A stretch of DNA of 64,000 nt from an uncultured Clostridia bacterium (GTDB lineage Bacteria > Bacillota > Clostridia > Oscillospirales > Acutalibacteraceae), in assembly GCA_937884995.1 (NCBI GenBank), contig CAKZZL010000037.1, forward strand, positions 1 to 64,000. Reading direction: 5' to 3'. The notes under the pieces are model-generated. The model saw nothing but the letters and a program-made list of their open reading frames with translations. It ran no database searches and was not told where the DNA came from. Made by a program: the position numbers and the translations under genes. Shown one piece after another: positions 33,618 through 43,076 of the stretch (positions within the stretch are counted from its first letter, which is position 1; every line of letters starts with the position of its first letter).

Positions 33618-36128
33618 TTATCCGAGGATTGACTTTGAGAGGGCTTTCAGGTTATCTTCCCGTGTTTTTTCAGTGCACTTTGTGTCGGCCAAAACCCAAT
33701 CCCATTCCATCTTGAACCAGTCAATTTTTTCGGGCTCCAAACCATCCATTTCTCTTTTTACATTTTCAATATATCTTTGCCACCTCGGTTTATAGAACTG
33801 GGAAATGAGGTCACCCCATTGACGGTTTGAGTAATCATGAAGTCCGCCTTCATTTGCAGCGGGTCTTGAATACCATGTGGTTATCAAAGCTCTTGCAGAT
33901 AACATATATATTTCTTTTGTAAAATCATCAAGCTTGTCCGAATAATCTTTTACTTTGCTGATATAACTGTTCAAACTGAAGTCCGGATGATTTAAGAGAA
34001 GGTTATCAAGTTTATCAGCAATTGCCATAAGCTTTTCACCGTTTTCAACAAAGGCAAAATAATCCTTTTTAAGGTATTCATCCTCCATGCTCATAATCAG
34101 CTTATATATTCTGTTTGAAAGGACTTGTCTCAAGATATTTACTGCATCATAAATATAGCATTCATTTGATTTGAATTTATCATAATCAGCCATAAATAAG
34201 GCTGCGGCTTCTTCAAATTCCTTGCTTGAGTATCCAAACTTTGTATTGCCCCAGCTTGATACCTTATCATATCTGCCTTCGGGCCTTCCGCAGAGCAGAT
34301 TTTCAGGCGCTCCTTCACCCAGGTTATAGAACTTATCACTGTAGGCTGTCTTTAACAATATATCCATAGCCTTATATATATTGTTACTTTCTTTACCATA
34401 ACGTCTCAGTGCAAAATCATGAAGCCAGAGATTTACATCTTCAATGTTTTCCCAGACAGTTGAGAAAAACAAATCTATTGCAGAAGGATCGGATGTATTG
34501 CTCTCTGCAGTGAGAGCTATACCCTTGAAATTGCTGTTTTTGGATGATGCCTTGATTTTTCTCGCCAGGAGGTCTATGTTGCTGTGAAGACCAAGCCTTC
34601 CGCCAAAAGAATTAAGCATTCCGAAAAGGTAGTTATATTTAGAAAGGGGAGCGTTCCTGCCTTCACTTTTGGGACTTGATTCGGCAAAAAGATCCAGCAT
34701 AAGTATATGATCATTTCTGAATGGCTTTGTATGTTTGATAAAGGATTTAGTGGGATTTTCTCCCCAGGCCTGCATTACGACAACGGCATCCTTGCGGTAT
34801 TTAATAATGCTGTCAAAGAAATTTGCATAAACTTCCTTTTCGCTTGTCCCTTCAAGCGTTCCGCCTTCGTGGCATATATCACCCGCAAAGAATTTTGATA
34901 TATCACCGAAGACCTCTTTTTGGCATTGATAGAAAAGCTCTGCATACTTGATATAGCTGGCAGAAGCAGGATCTATCATGAGCGGTCTTGGAATGCCGTT
35001 CCAAAGTCCCTGCTCGATAACGGGAACATCTCTGTTCTTTTTCTTTATATTTGAAGGCACCATCCCGTTATATGCCTGTAAAACGACATCCATACCGAGT
35101 ATTTGCATGCGTCTGTGATTCTTTCTTGCAAGTTCACATTTGTCTGCAAAGAAGTCATCATGAACGGGTCCGCCTATACCTGTAACATTTGCCATATAGT
35201 TCCATGCAAAATATGACGGTCCTGTTAAAAAGTTCTTTATCTCACGGTGTCTGTATCCTATCTTTGATAGGAATCTTCTGTAGACTTCTTCCATGCCCGT
35301 AAGGTCCAATACCATATTGACACCGTTCATTGCAAGAAAGTCTATTTCTTTTTGCCAATCGTCTTTATTCCAGAAAGACATGGAATATGAATGGGCGCAA
35401 TAATTGTATGCATATCTGTATTTGAATTTTGTCTTACAGTCTATCTTTGACGGGACAGCCGGAAGATTATGGGGCAGTTTTACCTGATTGCCGAAACGCG
35501 ATATATGACAATTACATACCTTTTTCAAATAGCAATTGAAGGCAGCTGCAAGGCCTACACCGGAGTTTGATATGAGTCTTACTTTTCCTCTCAGGGACTC
35601 TACTGTGTAGTAGTCGTTCTTAAGTCTTCGGTCAAGCTTAAGCTCAAAGCCGTCAACATATTGCTGACCTATGGTGCGCGATATAATACCGTTTACTTCA
35701 TTGAAAATATCTTCATCCGTAACGGGTATGGCATAGTCACTATCCTCAAATTTGCATATTTCCTTGAATGAAACATGCTTTTGGGGAAAAGAACAGTCTT
35801 CGCCTACAACTTCTATGTTGTTGATGGCAACAATGTCGGTGCTTACATACTTTATAAAGACACGAATATAGTTTGCAATCTGTCCGCCCTTTTGAAATTT
35901 ATAGAAATTCACACCGTCCAGACTTCTGTATACTTCATATATAGGGTCACAATCATCCTGAAAGACAGGAATAACATCATAGACGCTTTGGACCTCCGAA
36001 AAAGTAAGGTCTATAAAGCATGGATATGTGACCGAAGTAAACATCGGTATGGAATTTTTGCTTGCATCACCGGATGCATTCAAAATTTCATATGAGAGCA
36101 ATTGCATATAATCACCATAGTCATTCAT
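33618..36128 (-). CDS. Alpha-N-acetylglucosaminidase-like protein (GH89), no signal peptide
   Basis: This 836-residue protein has the NAGLU/GH89 order: an N-terminal beta part (1-220), the barrel (about 225-540) with KYRYAYNYCAHSYSMSFW, WQKEIDFLAMNGVNMVL, FLTGPSYFAWNYM and the likely acid Glu in AGDICHEGGT, a second candidate Glu in IALTAESNTSD, and the helical C-terminal domain with WYSRPAANEGGLHDYSNRQW. The family removes alpha-GlcNAc from mucins or heparan. The usual PEG at the second Glu reads AES here. No export signal is seen, unlike secreted relatives. The ribosome site is weak: the ATG is about 15 bases after a TATATT box, and codon 8 is an alternative start. Confidence 0.85.
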   Translation of the reverse strand: MNDYGDYMQLLSYEILNASGDASKNSIPMFTSVTYPCFIDLTFSEVQSVYDVIPVFQDDCDPIYEVYRSLDGVNFYKFQKGGQIANYIRVFIKYVSTDIVAINNIEVVGEDCSFPQKHVSFKEICKFEDSDYAIPVTDEDIFNEVNGIISRTIGQQYVDGFELKLDRRLKNDYYTVESLRGKVRLISNSGVGLAAAFNCYLKKVCNCHISRFGNQVKLPHNLPAVPSKIDCKTKFKYRYAYNYCAHSYSMSFWNKDDWQKEIDFLAMNGVNMVLDLTGMEEVYRRFLSKIGYRHREIKNFLTGPSYFAWNYMANVTGIGGPVHDDFFADKCELARKNHRRMQILGMDVVLQAYNGMVPSNIKKKNRDVPVIEQGLWNGIPRPLMIDPASASYIKYAELFYQCQKEVFGDISKFFAGDICHEGGTLEGTSEKEVYANFFDSIIKYRKDAVVVMQAWGENPTKSFIKHTKPFRNDHILMLDLFAESSPKSEGRNAPLSKYNYLFGMLNSFGGRLGLHSNIDLLARKIKASSKNSNFKGIALTAESNTSDPSAIDLFFSTVWENIEDVNLWLHDFALRRYGKESNNIYKAMDILLKTAYSDKFYNLGEGAPENLLCGRPEGRYDKVSSWGNTKFGYSSKEFEEAAALFMADYDKFKSNECYIYDAVNILRQVLSNRIYKLIMSMEDEYLKKDYFAFVENGEKLMAIADKLDNLLLNHPDFSLNSYISKVKDYSDKLDDFTKEIYMLSARALITTWYSRPAANEGGLHDYSNRQWGDLISQFYKPRWQRYIENVKREMDGLEPEKIDWFKMEWDWVLADTKCTEKTREDNLKALSKSILG

Positions 36129-36230
36129 AAATATTATCTAAAAATATACCATAATTTTCACTAAAAGTCTACGAAAGAAAAGTCAATTTTTGAATTTTTA
36201 ACCAATAATATTTATTTTCTGAAAAGTGTA

Positions 36231-36259
36231 TTGAAATGGCAGTGTATTTTTGATATAAT
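36231..36259 (+). promoter_or_regulatory. Promoter of ppdK
   Basis: TTGAAA, 17-bp spacer, TATAAT, about 75 bases before the start codon. Confidence 0.75.
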
Positions 36260-36334
36260 TCAAAAGGTTAAGTATGTGCAGTTTTATTTGCACGACCAAA
36301 CAATAGTAAATAATATTTTTTGGAGGTATATGAT

Positions 36335-38971
36335 ATGGCAAAATGGGTCTATATGTTTAGCGAAGGCGACATGACCATGCGTAATCTTCTCGGTGGTAAA
36401 GGTGCAAACCTTGCTGAGATGACAGCTATCGGTTTACCTGTTCCTCAGGGCTTCACAATCACAACAGAAGCTTGTACTCAGTACTATGAGGATGGTAGAA
36501 AAATCAATGATGAAATTATGGGCCAGGCTATGGAAGGCGTTAAAAAGATGGAAGAGATCAACGGCAAAAAGTTCGGCGATCTTAAAAATCCCCTTCTTGT
36601 TTCCGTACGTTCAGGTGCTCGTGCTTCTATGCCGGGTATGATGGACACAATCCTTAACCTCGGTCTTAATGATGATGTTGTTGCTGCTATGATTGCAGGC
36701 AACGATGATCCTAAATTTGAGAGATTCGTATATGACTCATACAGAAGATTCATTCAGATGTTCTCAGATGTTGTTATGGAAGTCGGTAAGAAATACTTTG
36801 AGCAGCTCATCGATAAGATGAAAGAGGAAAAGGGCGTTAAATACGACGTTGACCTTACAGCTGCAGATCTTAAAGAACTTGCTAACCAGTTCAAGGCAGA
36901 ATACAAAAAGCAACTTGGTGAAGACTTCCCTTCAGATCCTGTTACACAGCTTAAACTCGCTATTGAAGCAGTTTTCCGTTCATGGGATAACCCACGTGCA
37001 AACGTTTATCGTCGTGATAACGATATTCCTTATTCATGGGGTACAGCAGTTAACGTAATGCCTATGGTATTCGGCAACCTTAACAATGAATCAGGTACAG
37101 GCGTTGCATTCACACGTGATCCTGCAACAGGCGAAAACAAACTTATGGGTGAGTTCCTTATTAACGCTCAGGGCGAAGACGTTGTTGCCGGCGTACGTAC
37201 ACCAATGCCAATAGCTCAGATGGAAAAGGAATTCCCGGAAGCATACGGCGAATTCATCAAAGTATGTGAAACACTTGAAAACCATTATCATGATATGCAG
37301 GATATGGAATTCACAGTTGAAAACAGAAAATTATACATGCTTCAGTGCCGTAATGGTAAGAGAACAGCTCAGGCAGCTCTTAAGATAGCTTGTGACCTTG
37401 TTGACGAAGGACATAAGACAGAGGCAGAAGCAGTTGCTATGATTGATCCTCGTAACCTTGACACACTCCTTCACCCGCAGTTTGATGCAGCAGCTCTTAA
37501 AGCAGCTACACCTCTCGGTAAGGGACTTGGCGCTTCACCCGGCGCTGCTTGCGGTAAAGTAGTATTTACAGCAGATGATGCAGAAGCTTGGGATGCAAGA
37601 GGAGAAAAAGTAGTTCTTGTACGTCTTGAGACATCACCTGAAGATATTACAGGTATGAAATGCGCACAGGGTATTCTCACAGTACGTGGCGGAATGACGT
37701 CACATGCTGCAGTTGTTGCTCGTGGTATGGGTACATGCTGCGTTTCAGGTTGCGGCGAAATCAAGATGGATGAAGAAAACAAGAAGTTCGAACTTGGCGG
37801 AAAGACTTTCAACGAAGGTGACTATATCTCAATAGATGGTACAACAGGTAACATCTACGGAGAAGTCATTCCTACAGTTGATGCTCAGATTGCAGGCGAA
37901 TTCGGAAGAATTATGGCTTGGGCTGACAAGTACAGAAAACTTAAGGTTCGTACAAATGCAGATACACCTGCAGATGCAAAGAAAGCACGTGAACTCGGCG
38001 CTGAAGGTATCGGACTTTGCCGTACAGAGCATATGTTCTTTGAAGCTGACAGAATAGCAGCATTCAGAGAGATGATTTGTGCAGATACAGTTGAACAAAG
38101 AGAAGCTGCTCTTGAGAAGATTCTTCCTTATCAGCAGGGTGACTTTGAAAAACTTTATGAAGCACTTGAAGGTAATCCTGTTACAATCCGTTTCCTTGAT
38201 CCGCCTCTTCATGAATTCGTTCCGACAGAAGAAGCTGACATCGAAAAGCTTGCTGCAGCTCAGGGCAAATCAGTTGCTGACATTAAGAACCTCATAAATG
38301 GTCTTCATGAATTCAACCCAATGATGGGACATCGTGGATGCCGTCTTACAGTTACATATCCTGAAATTGCAAAGATGCAGACAAAAGCAGTTATCCGTGC
38401 TGCAATCAATGTTAAGAAAGCACACGCTGACTGGAATATAGTTCCGGAAATCATGATACCTCTTGTAGGCGATGTTAAGGAACTTAAGTTTGTTAAAGAT
38501 ATAGTTGTTGAAGTTGCAGATGCAGAAATTGCAGCAGCAGGCAGCGATCTTAAATATGAAGTTGGTACAATGATAGAAATCCCGAGAGCTGCTCTTACAG
38601 CTGACGAGATTGCTAAGGAAGCTGAGTTCTTCTGCTTCGGTACAAATGACCTTACACAAATGACATTCGGCTTCAGCCGTGATGACGCAGGTAAGTTCCT
38701 TGGCGCATATTATGACAACAAGATTTATGAGAATGATCCATTCGCTAAGCTTGACCAAATAGGCGTTGGTAAACTTATGAAGATGGCTGTAGAACTTGGT
38801 AAGGGCGTTCGTCCTACAATGCATTGCGGCATTTGCGGAGAGCACGGCGGAGACCCTGTTTCAGTTGAATTCTGCCACACAATCGGACTTGATTATGTAT
38901 CATGTTCACCATTCCGTGTTCCGATTGCTCGTCTTGCAGCAGCACAGGCTGCAATCAAAGAGGAAGGTTAA
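36335..38971 (+). CDS. ppdK: Pyruvate, phosphate dikinase
   Basis: This 878-residue enzyme interconverts pyruvate, ATP and phosphate with PEP, AMP and pyrophosphate; in anaerobes it works in glycolysis or PEP synthesis. An N-terminal ATP-grasp part (MFSEGDMTMRNLLGGKGANL, SVRSGARASMPGMMDT), the swivelling domain with catalytic His457 in GGMTSHAAVVARG, and the C-terminal PEP barrel with LCRTEHMFF, GHRGCRL and catalytic Cys in MHCGICGEHGG are complete. A TTG 15 bases upstream overlaps the GGAGG site, so the ATG at 36335 is the start. Codon use is strongly biased, consistent with high expression. Confidence 0.97.
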   Translation: MAKWVYMFSEGDMTMRNLLGGKGANLAEMTAIGLPVPQGFTITTEACTQYYEDGRKINDEIMGQAMEGVKKMEEINGKKFGDLKNPLLVSVRSGARASMPGMMDTILNLGLNDDVVAAMIAGNDDPKFERFVYDSYRRFIQMFSDVVMEVGKKYFEQLIDKMKEEKGVKYDVDLTAADLKELANQFKAEYKKQLGEDFPSDPVTQLKLAIEAVFRSWDNPRANVYRRDNDIPYSWGTAVNVMPMVFGNLNNESGTGVAFTRDPATGENKLMGEFLINAQGEDVVAGVRTPMPIAQMEKEFPEAYGEFIKVCETLENHYHDMQDMEFTVENRKLYMLQCRNGKRTAQAALKIACDLVDEGHKTEAEAVAMIDPRNLDTLLHPQFDAAALKAATPLGKGLGASPGAACGKVVFTADDAEAWDARGEKVVLVRLETSPEDITGMKCAQGILTVRGGMTSHAAVVARGMGTCCVSGCGEIKMDEENKKFELGGKTFNEGDYISIDGTTGNIYGEVIPTVDAQIAGEFGRIMAWADKYRKLKVRTNADTPADAKKARELGAEGIGLCRTEHMFFEADRIAAFREMICADTVEQREAALEKILPYQQGDFEKLYEALEGNPVTIRFLDPPLHEFVPTEEADIEKLAAAQGKSVADIKNLINGLHEFNPMMGHRGCRLTVTYPEIAKMQTKAVIRAAINVKKAHADWNIVPEIMIPLVGDVKELKFVKDIVVEVADAEIAAAGSDLKYEVGTMIEIPRAALTADEIAKEAEFFCFGTNDLTQMTFGFSRDDAGKFLGAYYDNKIYENDPFAKLDQIGVGKLMKMAVELGKGVRPTMHCGICGEHGGDPVSVEFCHTIGLDYVSCSPFRVPIARLAAAQAAIKEEG

Positions 38972-38991
38972 AACATAGTAATCTTTCATTC

Positions 38992-39020
38992 AGGAGGATG
39001 GCTTCACGCCATCCTCCTTT
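38992..39020 (+). terminator. Terminator of ppdK
   Basis: AGGAGGATGGC pairs perfectly with GCCATCCTCCT around a 5-base loop, followed by TTTTGTTCTT. Confidence 0.85.
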
Positions 39021-39048
39021 TGTTCTTAGCGGCAATAATAACTATATC

Positions 39049-39077
39049 TTGAAAAGTGTAATCAAAATATTTATAAT
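39049..39077 (+). promoter_or_regulatory. Promoter of the Fic gene
   Basis: TTGAAA, 17-bp spacer, TATAAT, 57 bases before the start codon. Confidence 0.65.
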
Positions 39078-39134
39078 ACTATCATGATATAAAGGACGAT
39101 TATTTAAGCTTCAGTAAAGCTTTGGAGAGAAGAT

Positions 39135-39989
39135 ATGCCGAGAACATCCATACGGTTTTTTGAAAATATTCCGGTGCGTGCTGTCTGGGACGAGGAAAGT
39201 TCCGGATGGTGGTTTTGTGCTGTCGATATTGCCGAAGCACTGACCAAGAGTAAGAATCCCCGTGTGTATTGGGCTACATTAAAAAGAAGAAACAGCGAGT
39301 TGTTTGCGAATTGCAAACAACTGAAATTAAAAGCAAGGGACGGAAAATTCTATAACACCGATGTTGTTGATGAGTCGGGGCTGAACACAGTAATCGCACT
39401 TATCCCCGGCAAAAAATCCGAAGCGTTCATCAGATGGATGCAGAATATGGAAACCTCGCTTGACGAAAAAAGTAAACAGAAGGCATACGAGCTTTTTGAA
39501 AGCGGTTTCATTGATGAAATCGAAGTCGGGACGGCAAAAGGCTTGCAGCAAATTCACGGATATATTTTCGGCGGGCTTTATAATTTTGCCGGGCAGATAC
39601 GGACGGTAAACATTGCAAAGGGCGGTTTTGCATTTGCTCCAGCCCAGTATCTGGACGGAGCGCTTTCGCATATCGAAAACATGCCTGAGGGCACGCTTGA
39701 CGAAATCGTCAAAAAGTATGTTGAAATGAATGTTGCCCATCCCTTTATGGAAGGTAACGGCAGAAGCACACGCATCTGGCTTGATTTGATTCTTAAAAAG
39801 ATTCTTAAAAAGTGCGTTGACTGGAGTTTAATCGACAAGCAGGATTATCTCGCCGCTATGCGTGAAAGCGTGTCGGATTCCAATAAGATTTTTTCACTTA
39901 TTAAAAACGCCCTGACGGATGACATCAACAGCCGTGAGATTATAATGAAGGGCATTGATTATTCGTATTATTACGAAACCGAAGATTAA
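39135..39989 (+). CDS. Bro-N and Fic domain fusion protein (AMP-transferase-like)
   Basis: This 284-residue protein joins an N-terminal Bro-N-like DNA-binding domain (about 1-100: FENIPVRAVWDEESSGWWF, CAVDIAEALTKSKNPRVYW, VDESGLNTVIALIPGKKSEAF) to a Fic domain (about 110-284). The Fic core motif HPFMEGNGRSTRIW has catalytic His202, so nucleotide transfer to a target hydroxyl is expected. At the C-terminus SYYYE (277-281) matches the S-x-x-x-E inhibitory helix of class III Fic proteins, in which a neighbouring tyrosine is self-modified. It has its own promoter and terminator and no evident antitoxin beside it. GGAGAG precedes the start. G+C is above the local average. Confidence 0.88.
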   Translation: MPRTSIRFFENIPVRAVWDEESSGWWFCAVDIAEALTKSKNPRVYWATLKRRNSELFANCKQLKLKARDGKFYNTDVVDESGLNTVIALIPGKKSEAFIRWMQNMETSLDEKSKQKAYELFESGFIDEIEVGTAKGLQQIHGYIFGGLYNFAGQIRTVNIAKGGFAFAPAQYLDGALSHIENMPEGTLDEIVKKYVEMNVAHPFMEGNGRSTRIWLDLILKKILKKCVDWSLIDKQDYLAAMRESVSDSNKIFSLIKNALTDDINSREIIMKGIDYSYYYETED

Positions 39990-40006
39990 GAGATGTAAAA
40001 ATAATT

Positions 40007-40035
40007 ACCCCGGGGATTAACTCCCCGGGGTTTAT
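40007..40035. terminator. Bidirectional terminator between Fic and the recombinase remnant
   Basis: ACCCCGGGGA and TCCCCGGGGT form a 10-bp perfect stem with a 5-base loop; TTT follows rightward and a run with AATTATTTTT leftward. Confidence 0.75.
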
Positions 40036-40039
40036 GCGT

Positions 40040-40519
40040 TTATAGCGCTATCTGTACATCTACGGTTATATCCTGCCAGCTGCTTTTGTGTATTATCTGA
40101 TGATGCTTCTTGGCATATTCCTTAGCGTATTCTTCGTCTATTATATATTGACATACAGGCACGAATTCGGGGTTGTCCGAATAAATCGGCTTATTCAGAA
40201 CACTGTAACAGGTATAGCCGTAAGTATTTCCGTGCTTGCCTCTGTACCATATGTTTTTGCGGAAGGTATGTCCGCAGCTGCAGCGAAGCTTTTTGGCGAA
40301 CACATCCTTTGCGGCTGTCTTTTTGCCACATTTCTTTTCAGACTGGAAGTTTTCCGGCAGATTCTTTGCAAGCGACCTCTTGCAGGTGTGCCAGAGGTCC
40401 TCGTCTATAATCTGAGGAATTATATCCTCCGAAACCTTTGTATATATCCTTTCGGATTTATTTATACTTCTTCTCTTTTTATTCAGTACTTCGTCGGTTG
40501 TAGATTGACGGCTTTGGTG
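40040..40519 (-). pseudogene. C-terminal remnant of a large serine recombinase
   Basis: An open frame of 159 codons without a start at its upstream limit encodes the tail of a large serine recombinase: a recombinase-domain end (SEDIIPQIIDEDLWHTC), a basic linker, and the zinc beta-ribbon FAKKLRCSCGHTFRKN followed by YGYTCYSVLN. The catalytic serine domain and most of the DNA-binding region are absent, and no matching N-terminal part is seen nearby. It is a scar of an integrative element. A GTG at 40303 opens the 87-residue part of the frame, but its product would lack catalysis. Confidence 0.75.
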
Positions 40520-40614
40520 TTATAATAAATAAAACTGAACAGTATGCAAATCGGGGTGGATTAATTGAATTCATTTTCGGAATATTGACTATTATTACGG
40601 TGGGGGTGTGAATT

Positions 40615-41040
40615 GTGTTTTTCTCAAAGCATGGCAGTAACGGCAAAACCGTCACTGATTTTGAGTCTATAACTCTTTGTCTTAGCGGTATGCGTGTTAC
40701 CGAAGAATACGAGCTTGTCGCAAAGGACGAGCAGACCGAGATTTCTTACTACAATATGTTTTACGGCAACGGTGCACAAGAAAGAAAGCTCATCAAAAGA
40801 ACAACCTGTGACACGCAGACAGTTATCAATACACTCAACAGCTTTGATTTTGCAAAGTGGGACGGCTTCAGCGGAGAACGTCCGAAGGGTTTGCTTGACG
40901 GCACTGATTTCAGACTGACCGCAACAATCAACAGCGGACAAAAGCTGTATGCAAACGGCTCGGAAAACTTCCCGAAGCATTTTTACGAATTTGAGCATTG
41001 GCTTAATGAACAAATACAAGACAGCGAAGAAATCAATTGA
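40615..41040 (+). CDS. Small protein of unknown function
   Basis: I do not recognise this 141-residue soluble protein. It is predicted to be a mixed alpha/beta domain (MRVTEEYELVAKDEQTEISYY, FDFAKWDGFSG, DFRLTATINSGQKLYANG, NFPKHFYEFEHWLNE). The layout resembles uncharacterised small domains with a final amphipathic helix. A stop codon lies in frame just upstream, so GTG at 40615 after GGGGGTG is the likely start. It precedes the M29 aminopeptidase by 26 bases and may be cotranscribed. Confidence 0.6.
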   Translation: MFFSKHGSNGKTVTDFESITLCLSGMRVTEEYELVAKDEQTEISYYNMFYGNGAQERKLIKRTTCDTQTVINTLNSFDFAKWDGFSGERPKGLLDGTDFRLTATINSGQKLYANGSENFPKHFYEFEHWLNEQIQDSEEIN

Positions 41041-41066
41041 TTTATTAACATTATAGGGAGAATACT

Positions 41067-42290
41067 ATGAAAAAAACAGTTTTGCGTAACTACGCGCATC
41101 TCATCGCCGTAAAAGGCGTTAACATTCAGAAAAATCAGGAGGTTATTATTCAGTGTGAGCTTGACCAGCCCGAATTTGTAAAAATACTCGTTGATGAGTG
41201 CTACAAAGCAGGAGCGGGAAAGGTTGTTATTATCTGGGACTATCAGCCTCTTACAAAGCTGCACTACCGTCATCAGTCGCTTACAACGCTCTCAAAGGTA
41301 GAAAAATGGGAGCAGGAAAGACTTCAGCACTATGTTGACGAGCTGCCCTGTCGGATTTACCTTGTATCAGAGGATCCCGACGGACTAAAGGGCGTAAATC
41401 AGGAAAAAATGAACAAGGCAATGCAGAAGCGTTTTCCGATTATCAAACCGTACAGAGATAAGATGGAAAACAGATATCAGTGGTGTATTGCCGCCGTGCC
41501 CGGAGAAAAGTGGGCGAAGAAGGTTTTCCCCGGACTTCCTAAGGGAAAGGCAATCGAAAAGCTCTGGGAGGCGATACTCTTTACTTCAAGAGTTGATGAC
41601 GATCCGATTGCCGCATGGGACGCTCACAACAAGGATTTGCATGACCGTTGCGAGTTTCTTAATAATCTCGGAATTGACAAGCTCATTTATAAGGGCGACA
41701 ACGGAACAGATTTTTGCGTAGGTATGATTGAAGACGCAGTGTTCAGAGGCGGCGGAGAGGTCAGCCTTCAGGGCATATATTTTAACCCGAATATTCCGAC
41801 TGAGGAATGCTTTATCTCTCCGAAGAGGGGAATAGCAGAGGGCATAGTTTATGCCACCAAACCGCTTTCGTATCAGGGACAGCTGATTGAGGGCTTCTCT
41901 GTCCGATTTGAAAACGGAAAAGCGGTTGAGGTTCACGCCGAAAAGAATGAAGAACTTCTCAAAAAGATGATTTCAATGGATGAGGGAGCCGCTTATCTCG
42001 GCGAATGTGCGCTTGTCCCCGTAAATTCTCCGATTTCGGAGAGCGGACTTCTTTTCTATGAGACGCTTTTTGACGAGAATGCTGCATGTCACCTTGCTCT
42101 GGGCATGGGCTTTGCGGACTCGATTAAGGATTTTGACAAATATACGCTTGACGAATGCCGCGAAAAGGGCATTAACGATTCAATGATTCACGTTGATTTT
42201 ATGATAGGATATGAGGGACTTAATATCGATGCCGTAACAAGAGACGGTAAAACCGTTCCGATTTTCCGCAACGGCACCTGGGCGTTTTGA
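41067..42290 (+). CDS. M29 family metallo-aminopeptidase
   Basis: This 407-residue cytoplasmic enzyme matches the M29 (aminopeptidase T/AmpS) family, which cleaves N-terminal residues with two metal ions. Metal and catalytic segments are present in order: NIPTEECFISP, LGECALVP, LFDENAACHLALG (Glu and His ligands) and NDSMIHVDFMIG (His-x-Asp). Length is normal. A ribosome site (ATAGGGAG) precedes the ATG. Codon use, with many GCC, CCG and GCG codons, differs from the housekeeping genes around it, in line with acquisition together with Fic. Confidence 0.93.
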   Translation: MKKTVLRNYAHLIAVKGVNIQKNQEVIIQCELDQPEFVKILVDECYKAGAGKVVIIWDYQPLTKLHYRHQSLTTLSKVEKWEQERLQHYVDELPCRIYLVSEDPDGLKGVNQEKMNKAMQKRFPIIKPYRDKMENRYQWCIAAVPGEKWAKKVFPGLPKGKAIEKLWEAILFTSRVDDDPIAAWDAHNKDLHDRCEFLNNLGIDKLIYKGDNGTDFCVGMIEDAVFRGGGEVSLQGIYFNPNIPTEECFISPKRGIAEGIVYATKPLSYQGQLIEGFSVRFENGKAVEVHAEKNEELLKKMISMDEGAAYLGECALVPVNSPISESGLLFYETLFDENAACHLALGMGFADSIKDFDKYTLDECREKGINDSMIHVDFMIGYEGLNIDAVTRDGKTVPIFRNGTWAF

Positions 42291-42331
42291 TAAACAGAAG
42301 CTGTAATATAAAATTGAATTAAAAGCACAGT

Positions 42332-42356
42332 AAAGGGACTGCATCGCAGTCCCTTT
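42332..42356 (+). terminator. Probable terminator of the M29 gene
   Basis: AAAGGGACTGC pairs perfectly with GCAGTCCCTTT across a 3-base loop; the T tract is part of the stem. Confidence 0.5.
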
Positions 42357-42369
42357 AGATTGTAGACAA

Positions 42370-42404
42370 AGTAGGTATGAACTTTTTGTTCACACCTACT
42401 TTTC
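42370..42404. terminator. Hairpin at the 3' end of the IS1182-type remnant
   Basis: Arms AGTAGGTATGAAC and GTTCACACCTACT pair with one mismatch around TTTTT; it directly follows the transposase stop. Confidence 0.5.
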
Positions 42405-42885
42405 ATATTTTTTCAAAATTAAGTTGAAATATTGAAATAATCTCAAAAAATGAGGAATATTGCGGGGTATCTGGTTTGTATTTTTCTATCATTTTTGCTA
42501 ATATTTTGAGATTTAGGCACGCATAAGTCAGCCCGACTTTCATTTCCATCCGAGCTTTTCCTATCATCTGTGTATATCGGAAACCGTGATTTTCTTTTGC
42601 CGTTCCAAAAAGTCTTTCAATGGTTTCTTTTCTTTTGTCGTACAATTCTCTATTTTCGGGTTTGTGCCTTAAATCTTCCAAGATTTCAAGGTAATCATTC
42701 CAAATATGTTGTGTTATTACCTTTGTGTGATTTTTGCTTAATGTACACTGTGCTAAATACGGACAACCTTTACACTTTTTTGGATCGCTTTTGTATTCTC
42801 TGTAACCTTCTCTATTAGTTGTTGAACATGTCAGCAACTCATTGTTCGGACAAATGTAGCAAGCGTGAGAAGGGGGTGCTCCCAA
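42403..42885 (-). pseudogene. IS1182-type transposase, C-terminal fragment
   Basis: The frame encodes 160 residues that match only the end of an IS1182/DUF772-class transposase: a zinc-like cysteine cluster (ACYICPNNE, CKGCPYLAQC) and the conserved tail KRKETIERLFGTAKENHGFRYTQ...GLTYACLNLKI. The N-terminal half with the first catalytic aspartates is missing; the homology begins abruptly near 42870. The Glu of the DDE set (TIERLFG) is kept. It is therefore a truncated, inactive copy. Confidence 0.85.
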
Positions 42886-42983
42886 GCGTGATAATATTCA
42901 ATATGAAGTTTGGATATTTTGCGAATAGAAAAAATCTCGGTTTCTTGGTATAATAACAGTTAAATTGAATACAAACATAAACG

Positions 42984-43076
42984 ACACACGTTGTGCTTTG
43001 CACGTAAATCTGATTACGGTACATATGTTCATGCAGTATGTTAACCGAGTCTGATTCGGCAAGAGTATGCGTGTGT
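42984..43076 (+). other. Structured leader upstream of the DUF2798 gene
   Basis: ACACACG at 42984 can pair with CGTGTGT at 43070, enclosing several short hairpins (GTGC-GCAC, GTAA-TTAC, CATA-TATG, CCGA-TCGG). Two copies of a TCTGATT-CGG core sit in separate loops. A possible -10 box TATAAT at 42949 precedes it. Fold and function are unproven. Confidence 0.3.
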
